DNA of 64,000 nucleotides from Agrobacterium tumefaciens str. B6 (lineage in GTDB: Bacteria; Pseudomonadota; Alphaproteobacteria; Rhizobiales; Rhizobiaceae), in contig NZ_LMVK01000023.1 of NCBI RefSeq assembly GCF_001541315.1, positions 480,663-544,662 on the forward strand, written 5' to 3'. Below are positions 8,114-16,546 of the stretch, piece by piece. The number at the start of each line of letters is the position of its first letter. The first letter of the stretch is position 1. The notes under the pieces were generated by a model. That model saw nothing but the letters and a program-made list of their open reading frames with translations, did no database searches and was not told the origin of the DNA. A program made the translations under genes and the position numbers.

Positions 8114-9273
8114 ACGCCGTCCAGTCCACGGCACTGCCTTTGGTGCCCGATTGCGGTGGGCTGATCCGCACGATCGCGTTCGCATTGCCTGCCGCCTTTT
8201 TTGCGGACAACGGACCCGCTGACACCGTTTCTCCGCTCATTCCCATCGGAAACCTGCTTTCAGCCCTGCCTGCGGATATCGCTGCCGCTATCGTGGTCGA
8301 TCGCGCCTGTGTTGCGCCCGCACAAAGCTGGCTCGACGGCCTGCCAACCCACTGCCCCACCGAGTTGATACCCCTTGCCGGAAACGACAGCGTTTCGCAT
8401 CCATGGCTGCAGGATATGCTCCATGTGCGGAGAAATGATCGCGACGGATATGCCAGTGCGGAGTTTGTTTTGGCGGCGGAAAAGGCCGTCGGGGTCAGTC
8501 TGGCCGAGCATCTGGGAGCGGCAACTAGGTATTCCGATGTCGCCTTGGCGGGGGGCAATCAGCTCGTCGGCCCGGATTTTCGGCTGGTGGGCCATTCTAG
8601 CCTGCAGGATGACAGTGGGATCGGAAGAAATGCGGCCATCCCGTCGCAACGATGGCGAAAGGTTGAGGCTCTCGACGACCGAAGCGTGTTCAGTTTCGGG
8701 TATCGGCCGGAGGATCTCGGCACTATCCCGGCATCTCTGACTCCTTCCGCGACTCCAATTTGCGGAGCGGAGATTGCCGGCGAAAGAATGCACCAATGCG
8801 GCTTCCACGTTGACCAGTTCGTTTCCGTCACCGGTCTGAGAAGCGGGGGCCGGCCGTTATTGCTCGTTGCCGATCCCGTCGCGCATGGCGGATGCAATGC
8901 CCGCGCCGCAACCGATCTGAAACGAAAGCTGGACGCCTCGGCCCTTTCGCTTGTGCGGCAAGGCTTTGCGATTGAACGAAATCCCATCCCGGTTTCACCG
9001 GCCATCGATACCAACAAATGCCTGCCCAGGCTTTACAACAATGTCCTTCTTGAAAATGTCACACGTTCCGGTCAGAAACGGCCATTCGTCGGGATTCCGC
9101 ATTTCGGCGATAGGGAAGCGCTTGAGGAATTCGACGCGATGAATCGGAAAATTTGGGACAGATTCGGCTTTCAGGCCATCGGTGTGGCCGGATGGAGCCA
9201 TCTTTCAAGCCGCAACGGTGCGTTGCGTTGCGCGACAAAAATAATAAATCGCGGCCCGGACACGCGATTATGA
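8110..9273 (+). CDS. Divergent pentein-fold enzyme (arginine/agmatine deiminase or amidinotransferase-like)
   Basis: 387 residues if TTG 8110 is used (it overlaps the tfuA stop as TTGA, with AGGGGA about 9 nt upstream); ATG 8041 would give 410. The ordered pentein residues can be traced, numbering from 8110: WLQD with D102, the GGN turn at 148-150 (GGNQLVG), HVD with H233 and D235, a YNNVLLEN segment that parallels the NFYxANG segment of agmatine deiminases, and a C-terminal nucleophile candidate C374 in GALRCATK. This is the Asp, His-x-Asp, Cys layout of peptidyl-arginine and agmatine deiminases. No signal peptide, so it acts in the cytoplasm. Coupling to tfuA suggests that it modifies arginine side chains of the same substrate. 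The assignment is by eye and the family is clearly divergent. Confidence 0.65.
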   Translation: MNAVQSTALPLVPDCGGLIRTIAFALPAAFFADNGPADTVSPLIPIGNLLSALPADIAAAIVVDRACVAPAQSWLDGLPTHCPTELIPLAGNDSVSHPWLQDMLHVRRNDRDGYASAEFVLAAEKAVGVSLAEHLGAATRYSDVALAGGNQLVGPDFRLVGHSSLQDDSGIGRNAAIPSQRWRKVEALDDRSVFSFGYRPEDLGTIPASLTPSATPICGAEIAGERMHQCGFHVDQFVSVTGLRSGGRPLLLVADPVAHGGCNARAATDLKRKLDASALSLVRQGFAIERNPIPVSPAIDTNKCLPRLYNNVLLENVTRSGQKRPFVGIPHFGDREALEEFDAMNRKIWDRFGFQAIGVAGWSHLSSRNGALRCATKIINRGPDTRL

Positions 9274-9326
9274 ACAAAAAACCGTGCTATTTTGTCAATA
9301 AAGCTTCATAATACCCGTGGAAATTG

Positions 9327-9348
9327 TGTTGAATGTATACCTTCAACA
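9327..9348. promoter_or_regulatory. 22-bp near-perfect palindrome upstream of the PraR-like gene
   Basis: Arms TGTTGAA (9327-9333) and TTCAACA (9342-9348) flank a centred GTATAC (9335-9340). Only the pair 9334/9341 is mismatched. It lies in the 126-bp gap before the HTH gene at 9400, so autoregulation is the simplest reading. Confidence 0.55.
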
Positions 9349-9399
9349 ATATTAATTGATAATCATCGGATTTAAGAACCTCAACCGGAGGAATTTGTA

Positions 9400-9837
9400 A
9401 TGCAGGCCAAACTACCCAGCCCGATCGACGTCCATGTCGGCGCACAGATCAGAATGCGCCGCAAGTCGCTCGGCATGAGTCAGAGTGCGCTGGCCGGGCG
9501 ATTGGGCATCACCTTCCAGCAGGTACAGAAATATGAGAAGGGCGCCAACCGCGTCGGCGCGTCCCGTCTGCAGGCCATTGCGTCGATCCTCGGCGTGGAT
9601 GTCAGTTCCCTGTTTGCCAATGCCACGCCCGATGGCGACCCGGCCAATCCGGCCCTTGGCACGATCAATGCCATGCAGACCTTCGTGGCTTCGAACGAAG
9701 GTTTTTCGCTCAACCAGGCCTTTTCGCGCATCAAGAGCGCCGCCGTGCGCAGAAGCATCGTCGCCCTCGTGACATCGCTCGCGGCGACTGAAGCGGCGGA
9801 AAATGCCAGCGCGCCGGCAGACAAAAACGACAATTGA
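9400..9837 (+). CDS. XRE-family transcriptional regulator, PraR-like
   Basis: 145 residues with an N-terminal Cro/C1-type HTH at about 13-70 (VGAQIRMRRKSLGMSQ, then ITFQQVQKYEKG and NRVGASRL), the pattern of the rhizobial PraR-like group. The C-terminal half is helical (FSLNQAFSRIKSAAVRRSIV) and ends in a polar tail. The start follows GGAGG with 8 nt spacing. In rhizobia PraR relatives act on attachment, biofilm or quorum-sensing genes; whether this protein does so, or serves the YcaO cluster before it, is not shown. A palindrome upstream suggests autorepression. Confidence 0.8.
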   Translation: MQAKLPSPIDVHVGAQIRMRRKSLGMSQSALAGRLGITFQQVQKYEKGANRVGASRLQAIASILGVDVSSLFANATPDGDPANPALGTINAMQTFVASNEGFSLNQAFSRIKSAAVRRSIVALVTSLAATEAAENASAPADKNDN

Positions 9838-9930
9838 CGCAGGTGTGACGCTCGCGTGACGCTCGATATGGTCGAAATGAACAACGCAACATCAAAGCGT
9901 TTTCATACTGTCGACTGTCGAGAGGGAATC

Positions 9931-10164
9931 ATGGTGGCGTCTACCACAGCTATACTTGAACAGGACAATGCAGACGAGATTCTCGCGCTCGGGCGGATGG
10001 TTTCCTATCTTTGCCAGCGCTCGAAGGCTCTGGAACTGGGCATGTCGACCTATTTTCTGGAAATGGCATTGCTGTCGCTGGCCCAGGACATCAATCAGCA
10101 GGGTCTGCCGTCGGTAAGCACAGAAATCAATGTCAGCGCCCTGGCACAGGCCGACCTGCATTGA
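9931..10164 (+). CDS. Small conserved-looking protein downstream of the PraR-like regulator
   Basis: 77 residues from ATG 9931, chosen for GAGGG 4 nt upstream; the frame extends back to 9856. Soluble and mainly helical (EILALGRMVSYLCQRSKALE, then FLEMALLSLAQDI), with no known motif. It follows the regulator by 93 bp in the same direction and before a hairpin at 10251, so the two probably share a transcript. Function unknown. Confidence 0.65.
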   Translation: MVASTTAILEQDNADEILALGRMVSYLCQRSKALELGMSTYFLEMALLSLAQDINQQGLPSVSTEINVSALAQADLH

Positions 10165-10250
10165 ACGCTTTCGCAACGGCATGAACCCGCGGGAGTGAGC
10201 GTTTCCGCGCCGGCCTCCAGTCGTGAAAGCTTGGGAACATTCTTGCCTGT

Positions 10251-10272
10251 CCGGCTGGCTCCATCCAGCCGG
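10251..10272 (+). terminator. GC-rich hairpin after the PraR-like operon
   Basis: Perfect arms CCGGCTGG and CCAGCCGG with a 6-nt loop CTCCAT. It lies 86 bp after the last gene of the operon. No strong T-run follows, so termination efficiency is uncertain. Confidence 0.4.
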
Positions 10273-10319
10273 AGAGTCATTTGCATATCTTCCTCCACAT
10301 TTTATTGGCGCAAGCCATG

Positions 10320-10348
10320 AGTGAGGCCCGGTTTTACCGGGCCTCACT
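10320..10348. terminator. Strong hairpin between converging transcripts (3' end of metE)
   Basis: Twelve-base perfect arms (AGTGAGGCCCGG at 10320-10331 and its complement at 10337-10348) with loop TTTTA, starting 5 bp beyond the metE stop. It is symmetrical and could serve both strands. No U-tract follows, so it may act as an RNA 3'-end stabiliser rather than a classical terminator. Confidence 0.55.
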
Positions 10349-10353
10349 TCATA

Positions 10354-12702
10354 TCAAGGCACCGCGCGGCGAAGCTCGATGGCAGCGGCAACCATGTTGA
10401 CGAGTGCCGGCCTGACCTCTTCCCACTTGCGGGTCTTCAGGCCGCAATCCGGGTTGATCCAGAGCTGCCGGTCGTCAAGCCGCTCCCGCGCCAGCGCCAG
10501 AAGATCGACCATTTCTCCGACATCAGGCACACGCGGCGAGTGGATGTCGTAGACGCCGGGACCGATCTGGTTCGGATATTTGTAAGTCCGAAACGCATCC
10601 AGCAACTCCATCTTTGACCGCGAGGTCTCGATGGAGATCACGTCGGCATCCATCGCCGCAATGGCATCGATAATCTGGTTGAATTCGGAATAGCACATAT
10701 GTGTGTGCACCTGTGTGCGGTCGTCCACGCCGCTGGAGCAAATGCGGAAGCATTCCACCGCCCAGCCGAGATAATCCTGCCAGTCCCGGTGCCGAAGCGG
10801 CAGGCCTTCGCGAAGAGCTGCCTCATCGATCTGGATCATCTGTGCCCCGGCCGCCTCGAGATCGTTGACCTCGTCGCGGATGGCGAGCGCGATCTGCCGG
10901 CATGTCAGGCTTCTGGCGATATCATCGCGGACAAAGGACCAGTTAAGGATCGTCACCGGTCCGGTCAGCATGCCCTTGACGGGTTTGTCGGTGAGCGATT
11001 GGGAATATTCCCACCAGCGGACCGTCATCGGCTTCGGACGCGACACATCACCGAAGATGATGGGCGGACGCACGTAACGCGAGCCGTAACTCTGCACCCA
11101 CGCATGCTGGGTAAAGGCGAAGCCGGACAGCTGCTCGCCAAAATATTGCACCATGTCATTGCGCTCGAACTCGCCGTGAACAAGCACATCGAGACCGATA
11201 TCCTCCTGCCAGCGGATGGCCGCTTCCGTTTCTTTCTGCAGGAATGTTTCATACTGCGCATCGCTCAGGGCGCCCTTCGAATGCGCTGATCGGGCCTTGC
11301 GCACCTCCGGCGTCTGCGGGAAGGAGCCGATGGTGGTCGTCGGGAAAAGCGGCAGCGCAATGGCTTGCGACTGCAGCTTCTGGCGCTCGGCAAACGGGCT
11401 TAGCCGCTTCCTGTCGGCATCGCCGATCGTCGCGATACGCTTTTGCACGGCGGCATCCGTTACCTTAGGCGAGGATGGGCGTGCGGCAACCGCCTTCGAG
11501 GCAGCCTCCAGTTCCGGGGTTACAGCGGCCTTGCCCTCACCGAGAGCCTTGCCAAGCGTGGCAATCTCGTCGAGCTTCTGGCTGGCAAAGGAAAGCCAGC
11601 TTTTCAGATCGGCATCGAGGCCGGTTTCCAGTTCCAAATCGACCGGAACATGCAGCAGCGAGCAGGACGGCGCAATCTGAAACGCCGCCGCACCGCGTGA
11701 CGCGATGATGGGTTCCAATCGGGTGACGATTGCGGCGAGATCAGCACGCCAGATGTTACGGCCATCGATGACGCCCAGCGACAGAACGCGATTTTCCGGC
11801 AGCGCCTTCAACACCGCCTCCAACGCAGTGGGTGCTCGCAGCAGATCGACATGAAGGCCGGCAACCGGCAGCGCGGTGACGGTTTCGAGATTGTCCTCAA
11901 GCCCACCGAAATAGGTGGCGAGCAGGATCTTCAGATCCGGCGCGGCCCTGGACAAAGCCTGATAGGCCACAACCAGCGCATGACGCTCCCCCTCGGAAAG
12001 GTCCAGCACGGCGACCGGCTCGTCGATCTGCACCCAGTCTGCGCCTGCCGCGTGCAGGCGGCGCAGCAGCTCTTCATAGACAGGCAGCAGCCTCGCCAGC
12101 AGATCAAGCGGCTTGAAAGCAGCTTCACGCGCCTTGGCAAGCTTCAGGAAGGTGACCGGACCGAGAATGACCGGACGCGTATGGATGCCGAGCGCCTTCG
12201 CCTCAAGGAAGTGGTCCACCGGCTTTTGCGAGGTCAGTTCGAAATGCTGATCCTCGGAGACCTCCGGCACCATGTAATGATAGTTGGTGTCGAACCATTT
12301 GGTCATTTCCAGCGCCGGAACGCCATGACCATGATGCGAATGCCCTTCATGCACATGGCCGCAGCCTGCATGCCCCTCGCTCTGGCTGCCGCGCGCCATG
12401 GCGAAATAGGTCGAGAGGGAAACATCTCCACCCGCCCATCCATAGAGGGATGGAACGGCGCCCACCATCACGGCCGTATCGAGGACATGATCGTAGAGGG
12501 AAAAATCATTGGAGGGGATGTGGCTAATCCCCTTCTCCTGCTGAAGCACCCAGTTTTCGGCGCGCAGCCTGGCGGCGGTTTCGAGAAGTTCCGTTTCGGA
12601 AATCTTTCCGGACCAGAAGCCTTCAAGCGCGAACTTCAATTCGCGATGACGGCCGATCCTCGGGAAACCGAGCGATGCGACTGGAATGGTCTTGTCTGAC
12701 AT
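10354..12702 (-). CDS. metE: Cobalamin-independent methionine synthase
   Basis: 782 residues, full family length. It transfers the methyl group of methyltetrahydropteroyl-triglutamate to homocysteine in the cytosol. It has the N-terminal barrel (LGFPRIGRHRELKFALEGFW) and C-terminal catalytic barrel with the zinc ligands HTHMC (H668, C670) and NPDCG (C753). ATG 12702 is chosen because GGGG lies 7 nt upstream. A histidine-rich insert is present near residue 115 (GHAGCGHVHEGHSHHGHG). Expression is controlled by a cobalamin riboswitch in the leader, so the enzyme is made when B12 is scarce and the B12-dependent MetH cannot work. Confidence 0.97.
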   Translation of the reverse strand: MSDKTIPVASLGFPRIGRHRELKFALEGFWSGKISETELLETAARLRAENWVLQQEKGISHIPSNDFSLYDHVLDTAVMVGAVPSLYGWAGGDVSLSTYFAMARGSQSEGHAGCGHVHEGHSHHGHGVPALEMTKWFDTNYHYMVPEVSEDQHFELTSQKPVDHFLEAKALGIHTRPVILGPVTFLKLAKAREAAFKPLDLLARLLPVYEELLRRLHAAGADWVQIDEPVAVLDLSEGERHALVVAYQALSRAAPDLKILLATYFGGLEDNLETVTALPVAGLHVDLLRAPTALEAVLKALPENRVLSLGVIDGRNIWRADLAAIVTRLEPIIASRGAAAFQIAPSCSLLHVPVDLELETGLDADLKSWLSFASQKLDEIATLGKALGEGKAAVTPELEAASKAVAARPSSPKVTDAAVQKRIATIGDADRKRLSPFAERQKLQSQAIALPLFPTTTIGSFPQTPEVRKARSAHSKGALSDAQYETFLQKETEAAIRWQEDIGLDVLVHGEFERNDMVQYFGEQLSGFAFTQHAWVQSYGSRYVRPPIIFGDVSRPKPMTVRWWEYSQSLTDKPVKGMLTGPVTILNWSFVRDDIARSLTCRQIALAIRDEVNDLEAAGAQMIQIDEAALREGLPLRHRDWQDYLGWAVECFRICSSGVDDRTQVHTHMCYSEFNQIIDAIAAMDADVISIETSRSKMELLDAFRTYKYPNQIGPGVYDIHSPRVPDVGEMVDLLALARERLDDRQLWINPDCGLKTRKWEEVRPALVNMVAAAIELRRAVP

Positions 12703-12814
12703 TGTCATACCCCATTTGGTTGTGGGGGCATGGGTAAAGCGGACGCGTGCAGGTCCGGCTTGCCGAACCATTGCAGCAACCACCGGGACACCCCGCCCGT
12801 GGACGTTATTTTGT

Positions 12815-12985
12815 CCTGGCAGGTCTCCTGGCTTACGGGTCGCCGCCTTTGTCCGTCTTCCCGGAGTTCACCCCAGTGACGTCTTGGACAAAGGCTCGCC
12901 GCTTACAGTTGCGGGGGCAGCTCCGGTCTTGCCGATCGTCGGCGCACCGGATTCCCTCTTAGCTCCGGGATTGAAATAATCAGGC
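12815..12985 (-). promoter_or_regulatory. Cobalamin (AdoCbl) riboswitch controlling metE
   Basis: Read on the minus strand, the leader holds the class signatures: a CCCCGCAACTGTAAGCGG segment (the conserved core of the aptamer) and the 3' closing element AAGCCAGGAGACCTGCC (complement of 12818-12834). The 5' half starts near GGGAATCCGGTGCG. The aptamer ends about 115 nt before the metE start, leaving room for an expression platform. B12 binding is expected to shut off metE. Confidence 0.93.
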
Positions 12986-12996
12986 CCGGAGAACCA

Positions 12997-13064
12997 TGAC
13001 ACCCGCATTTCTCACTACGGGTGTCACAATGTCAATAGACATAAAGAAATCTTTATATCTTTAT
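12997..13064 (-). promoter_or_regulatory. metE promoter region with inverted-repeat operator
   Basis: On the minus strand TTGACA (13035-13030) and AGAAAT (13012-13007) are separated by 17 nt and fit a promoter placed just before the riboswitch. Immediately upstream are ATAAAGA (13041-13047) and TCTTTAT (13050-13056) as an inverted repeat, with a second TCTTTAT at 13058-13064. Such sites resemble those reported for SAM-responsive ArsR-type regulators of methionine genes in Alphaproteobacteria; I recall this only approximately. A hairpin with 9-bp arms (12997-13005 and 13018-13026) overlaps the promoter and may end the xyl transcript. Confidence 0.5.
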
Positions 13065-13082
13065 TTCATTTAAAGGCAGGTA

Positions 13083-13865
13083 TCAGGAGACGACCGCGCC
13101 CGGGCCCGCAACAGCGCCAGACGGCACCTTGCCCAGAATGATCATGCCGAGAACCTCGTCCTTCGTCACATCTTCCGTGCGGGCATGGCCGACCACCTTG
13201 CCGTTCTTCATCACGAATACCCTGTCCGCCAAGTCGAAGACGTCATGGATATCGTGGCTGATGAGGAAGATGCCGATGCCCTGCCGTTTCAGCTCCTTGA
13301 CGAGATCACCGACCTGCGCGGTTTCCTGCGGCCCGAGCGCCGCCGTCGGTTCGTCCATGATGAGGATGCGGGCATCGAATAGAATGGCGCGGGCGATGGC
13401 GACGGACTGCCGCTGGCCGCCGGACAGTGCCTTCACCGGCTCCTTGAACCGCCGGAAATTGGGGTTGAGACGTCCCATCACCTCGCGGGCCGAAGCCTCC
13501 ATGGCGACATCATCAAGCGTGCCCCATTTCGTCTTCAGCTCGCGGCCGAGATAAAGATTGGCCGCCGCATCGACATTATCCGCCACCGCCAGCGTCTGGT
13601 AGATGGTTTCAATGCCGTATTTCTTGGCGTCGCGGGGATTGCGGATATCCGCATCCTCGCCATTGATGAGGATTTCGCCCTCATCCCGCCGGTAGGCGCC
13701 GGACAATATCTTGATGAGCGTCGATTTGCCCGCGCCATTGTGGCCGAGAAGGGCGACCACCTCACCGGGGAAAAGATCGACTGAGGCGTTTTCCACCGCA
13801 TGGATACCGCCGAAGGAAATGGAAATATTGCGCATTTCCACGAGGGGCGTGACTTGTTCCGTCAT
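13083..13865 (-). CDS. xylG: Xylose-type sugar ABC transporter ATP-binding protein
   Basis: 260 residues with one complete ATPase module: Walker [10 protein letters not shown] near residue 41, Q-loop, signature LSGGQRQS, Walker [12 protein letters not shown] and the switch histidine in LISHDIHDV. Canonical XylG/RbsA proteins carry two fused modules of about 500 residues; this one is a single module, as is common in rhizobial CUT2 systems, and probably works as a homodimer. It begins 18 bp after xylH with GAGGAG 7 nt upstream of the start. Confidence 0.88.
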   Translation of the reverse strand: MTEQVTPLVEMRNISISFGGIHAVENASVDLFPGEVVALLGHNGAGKSTLIKILSGAYRRDEGEILINGEDADIRNPRDAKKYGIETIYQTLAVADNVDAAANLYLGRELKTKWGTLDDVAMEASAREVMGRLNPNFRRFKEPVKALSGGQRQSVAIARAILFDARILIMDEPTAALGPQETAQVGDLVKELKRQGIGIFLISHDIHDVFDLADRVFVMKNGKVVGHARTEDVTKDEVLGMIILGKVPSGAVAGPGAVVS

Positions 13866-13883
13866 TGGGATTCTCCTCGGTTC

Positions 13884-15197
13884 TTACTTGGCGCGGGCGC
13901 GGTAGATGGTGTCGAGCCAGACGGCGACGACCAGAACCACACCGACGACGATGCGCTGGAAGGGCGTGTCGATGCCCACCAGCACCATGCCGGATTGCAG
14001 CGATTGCATGACGAGCGCGCCGAGCATCGCGCCCGCTATGGTGCCGACGCCGCCGGCGAGCGAGGTGCCGCCAATGACCGCCGCCGCGATCGTATAAAGT
14101 TCGTCCAGTTCACCCTGGGCGTTGGTTGCCGCGTTGAGGCGGGCTGTCGAAATCGCCGCTGCGATGGCGCACAGAACACCCATCAGCGTGAATATCTTCA
14201 CCGTGACCCAGCGGGTCTTGATGCCGGCGAGTTCGGCTGCTTCCGGGTTACCGCCGATGGCGAATACATAACGTCCGAAGCGCAGCCGCGTGGCGATGAA
14301 GGTCATCACTGCACCAACGGCGAGCGCTATCAGCACCGGAATGGCGATGCCGTGCGGAATGAACAGGCCGCCGTCCGGCCAGGTGATGCCATTGGCATCG
14401 GCATAATTGCGGGCGATGTTGATCGGCCAGGGATAGCTGTTGACGACAGCCACAAAACCGATGACGACGAAGCAGCCGAGTGCCACCAGGAAATATTCCG
14501 CCCAGACCGGCCGCAGTGGAAAGCCGAAACGGCGGCGCTGGTGACGGGAATTGAGGATTGCCGCAACGATGGCGACGCAGGCAACGATAGCGGCGATCCA
14601 GCTCCATGTCGCGCCGATCGAGCCGCTGGTGCCGCCGCCCATCAGGCGGAAGGTGGAATCCATAGGCGCCACGGTGCGACCGCTGGTGACGAACCAGGTG
14701 CCGCCGCGCCAGACCAGCAGACCGCCGAGCGTGACGATGAAGGACGGCACATTCAGGAAGGCGATGATAGAGCCCTGCAGCATGCCGATGGCGCCGCCGA
14801 CGAGAATGCCGACCAGAAGCGTGACGATCCATGTCGCCCAATGTTCGAAGCCGAGTATCTGCGGCAGGATCTCCGCTTGCGTGACACCCATGATCATGCC
14901 GGAAAAACCGAGGATCGACCCGACCGACAGGTCGATATTGCGGGTGACGATGACGAGCACCATACCGGTCGCCATGACAGCCACGGACGCGGTCTGCACG
15001 GAAAGGTTCCAGAGGTTTCGCGGCGTCAGGAACAGGCCGCCGGACAGGATATGAAATCCGATCCAGATCAGAAGAAGCGCGCCGACCATGCCGAGCAGGC
15101 GGGTATCAAGCTCCGTTGCGCTGATGAAGCGCGCGATGGAGCCTGTCTTTTCCGTCTTGGCGGACGCTGGGGAATTGGATTGGGTCATATCGGCCAT
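13884..15197 (-). CDS. xylH: Xylose-type sugar ABC transporter permease
   Basis: 437 residues with about ten hydrophobic helices and the CUT2 permease signature around MVLVIVTRNIDLSVGSILG and GVGTIAGAMLGALVMQSLQSG. ATG 15197 is used; GAGGAG lies 12 nt upstream and the frame is open to 15239. It is separated from xylF by an intrinsic terminator, so it is expected to be expressed at a lower level than the binding protein. It forms the membrane channel for the XylF/XylG system. Confidence 0.9.
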   Translation of the reverse strand: MADMTQSNSPASAKTEKTGSIARFISATELDTRLLGMVGALLLIWIGFHILSGGLFLTPRNLWNLSVQTASVAVMATGMVLVIVTRNIDLSVGSILGFSGMIMGVTQAEILPQILGFEHWATWIVTLLVGILVGGAIGMLQGSIIAFLNVPSFIVTLGGLLVWRGGTWFVTSGRTVAPMDSTFRLMGGGTSGSIGATWSWIAAIVACVAIVAAILNSRHQRRRFGFPLRPVWAEYFLVALGCFVVIGFVAVVNSYPWPINIARNYADANGITWPDGGLFIPHGIAIPVLIALAVGAVMTFIATRLRFGRYVFAIGGNPEAAELAGIKTRWVTVKIFTLMGVLCAIAAAISTARLNAATNAQGELDELYTIAAAVIGGTSLAGGVGTIAGAMLGALVMQSLQSGMVLVGIDTPFQRIVVGVVLVVAVWLDTIYRARAK

Positions 15198-15226
15198 GAA
15201 CTGCCGGTGCTCCTCACATCTTAAAA

Positions 15227-15257
15227 GGCGCTGCGCCATGAACCATGGCGCAGCGCC
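15227..15257 (-). terminator. Intrinsic terminator/attenuator between xylF and xylH
   Basis: Arms of 14 perfect base pairs (15227-15240 and 15244-15257, GGCGCTGCGCCATG and its complement) with a 3-nt loop, followed on the minus strand by TTTTAA. It sits within the operon, so partial read-through would lower xylHG relative to xylF. Confidence 0.8.
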
Positions 15258-15276
15258 CGAACCGGGACATAGTCGA

Positions 15277-16317
15277 TCAGTTGCAGGCCTTGACGGATCC
15301 GGCCTTCACACCCTGGCAGGCCGTTTCCTTCTTGATCCAGCCAGCATCGATCACGACGTTCAGATTGTCCTTGGTGATGGCGATCGGCTTGAGGAAGACC
15401 GACTGCATCGTGACCTTCTTCGGGCCGCCATCAAAGGCGGTAACGCCCTTGATTTCCGTCATCTTCTTGCCACCAGCAAGCGCGAGCGCAATACCGGCCG
15501 CTTCCTTGCCGAGTTCACGGCTGTCTTTCCAGACGGATACCGTCTGCGTGCCGAGTGCGACGCGGTTAAGCGCGGCGAAGTCTGCATCCTGACCGGACAC
15601 GGGAACCGAGCCCGCCATGCCCTGCGCGGCAAGAGCAGCGATTGCGCCACCGGCCGTGCCGTCGTTCGACGCGACAACAGCATCGACCTTGTTGTTATTC
15701 TTGGTCAGGAACTGTTCCATGTTCTTCTGGGCATTTTCCGGCTTCCAGCCATCGGTATAGGCTTCGCCGACATTCTTGATCTTGCCCCCGTCGATGGCGG
15801 CCTTCAGCACTTCCTGCTGGCCGGCGAACAGGAAGTCCGCGTTCGGATCGGAGGACGAGCCCTTGATGAAGACATAGTTGCCTTCCGGCTTCACCTTGAA
15901 GACTTCGGCAGCCTGAAGACGACCGACTTCCTTGTTGTCGAAGGTAATGTAGAAGGCGTTCTTGTTTTCGATCAGGCGGTCGTAACCAACGACCGGAATA
16001 CCCTCGGCAACGGCCTTTTCAACGGCCGGGCCAATCGCGTCGCTGTCCTGCGCCAGGATGATCAGCGCGTTGGCGCCCTGGGAAATCAGCGATTCCACGT
16101 CGGTCAGCTGCTTTGCGGCGGACGACTGCGCATCGGCGGAAATGTACTTCGCGCCGGCCTTGTCGAGAGCGGACTTGATGGCCGCCTCATCCGTCTTCCA
16201 GCGTTCTTCCTGGAAATTCGACCAGGAAACGCCAACGACGAGATCAGCCGCAATAGCGGCAGTATGCAGGGAAACGAGTACGGCCGGACCCGCCAAAAGC
16301 TTGGCAAAAGAATTCAT
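15277..16317 (-). CDS. xylF: D-xylose ABC transporter periplasmic binding protein
   Basis: 346 residues with a signal peptide ending near AAIAA (residue 24). The mature start [20 protein letters not shown] and the downstream [25 protein letters not shown] are typical of XylF. It delivers xylose to XylH/XylG. GGGAGGA precedes the start. A ROK regulator with a 25-bp palindromic site lies divergently upstream, so xylose induction is likely. Confidence 0.93.
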   Translation of the reverse strand: MNSFAKLLAGPAVLVSLHTAAIAADLVVGVSWSNFQEERWKTDEAAIKSALDKAGAKYISADAQSSAAKQLTDVESLISQGANALIILAQDSDAIGPAVEKAVAEGIPVVGYDRLIENKNAFYITFDNKEVGRLQAAEVFKVKPEGNYVFIKGSSSDPNADFLFAGQQEVLKAAIDGGKIKNVGEAYTDGWKPENAQKNMEQFLTKNNNKVDAVVASNDGTAGGAIAALAAQGMAGSVPVSGQDADFAALNRVALGTQTVSVWKDSRELGKEAAGIALALAGGKKMTEIKGVTAFDGGPKKVTMQSVFLKPIAITKDNLNVVIDAGWIKKETACQGVKAGSVKACN

Positions 16318-16399
16318 GATGTCCTCCCGGTAAGGGCGAAGCCTGCACCTCCATGCAGGAAAAACGCCCGGAAAAAGCTGCCGGTCTCTGTGATTTCAC

Positions 16400-16424
16400 A
16401 ATTTTCTCGACAGTCGAGAAAATT
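16400..16424. promoter_or_regulatory. 25-bp perfect palindrome, probable XylR operator
   Basis: Arms AATTTTCTCGAC (16400-16411) and GTCGAGAAAATT (16413-16424) around one central A, perfect over 12 bp per arm. It is 83 bp from the xylF start and 123 bp from the ROK gene, in the shared divergent gap. Confidence 0.7.
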
Positions 16425-16546
16425 AATGTCAGAGATTCCCCATGCTGTCAACAACGGCTGCGGGCAGCATCCGGGTGCCTTGATCTTGCTTTCGGCATGC
16501 GCCATCAGAGGGATCAGCACGACAGGAAAAAAGCCGTTCAGGGAGC

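Noticed and set aside
12997..13026. Hairpin TGACACCCG/CGGGTGTCA considered as a stand-alone terminator for xylG
   Set aside because: No T-tract on the minus strand and it overlaps the inferred metE promoter, so it was only mentioned within that entry.
13800..15224. Plus-strand frame of 474 codons opposite xylH
   Set aside because: Asp/His/Arg-rich shadow of a membrane-protein gene; xylH has clear permease motifs.
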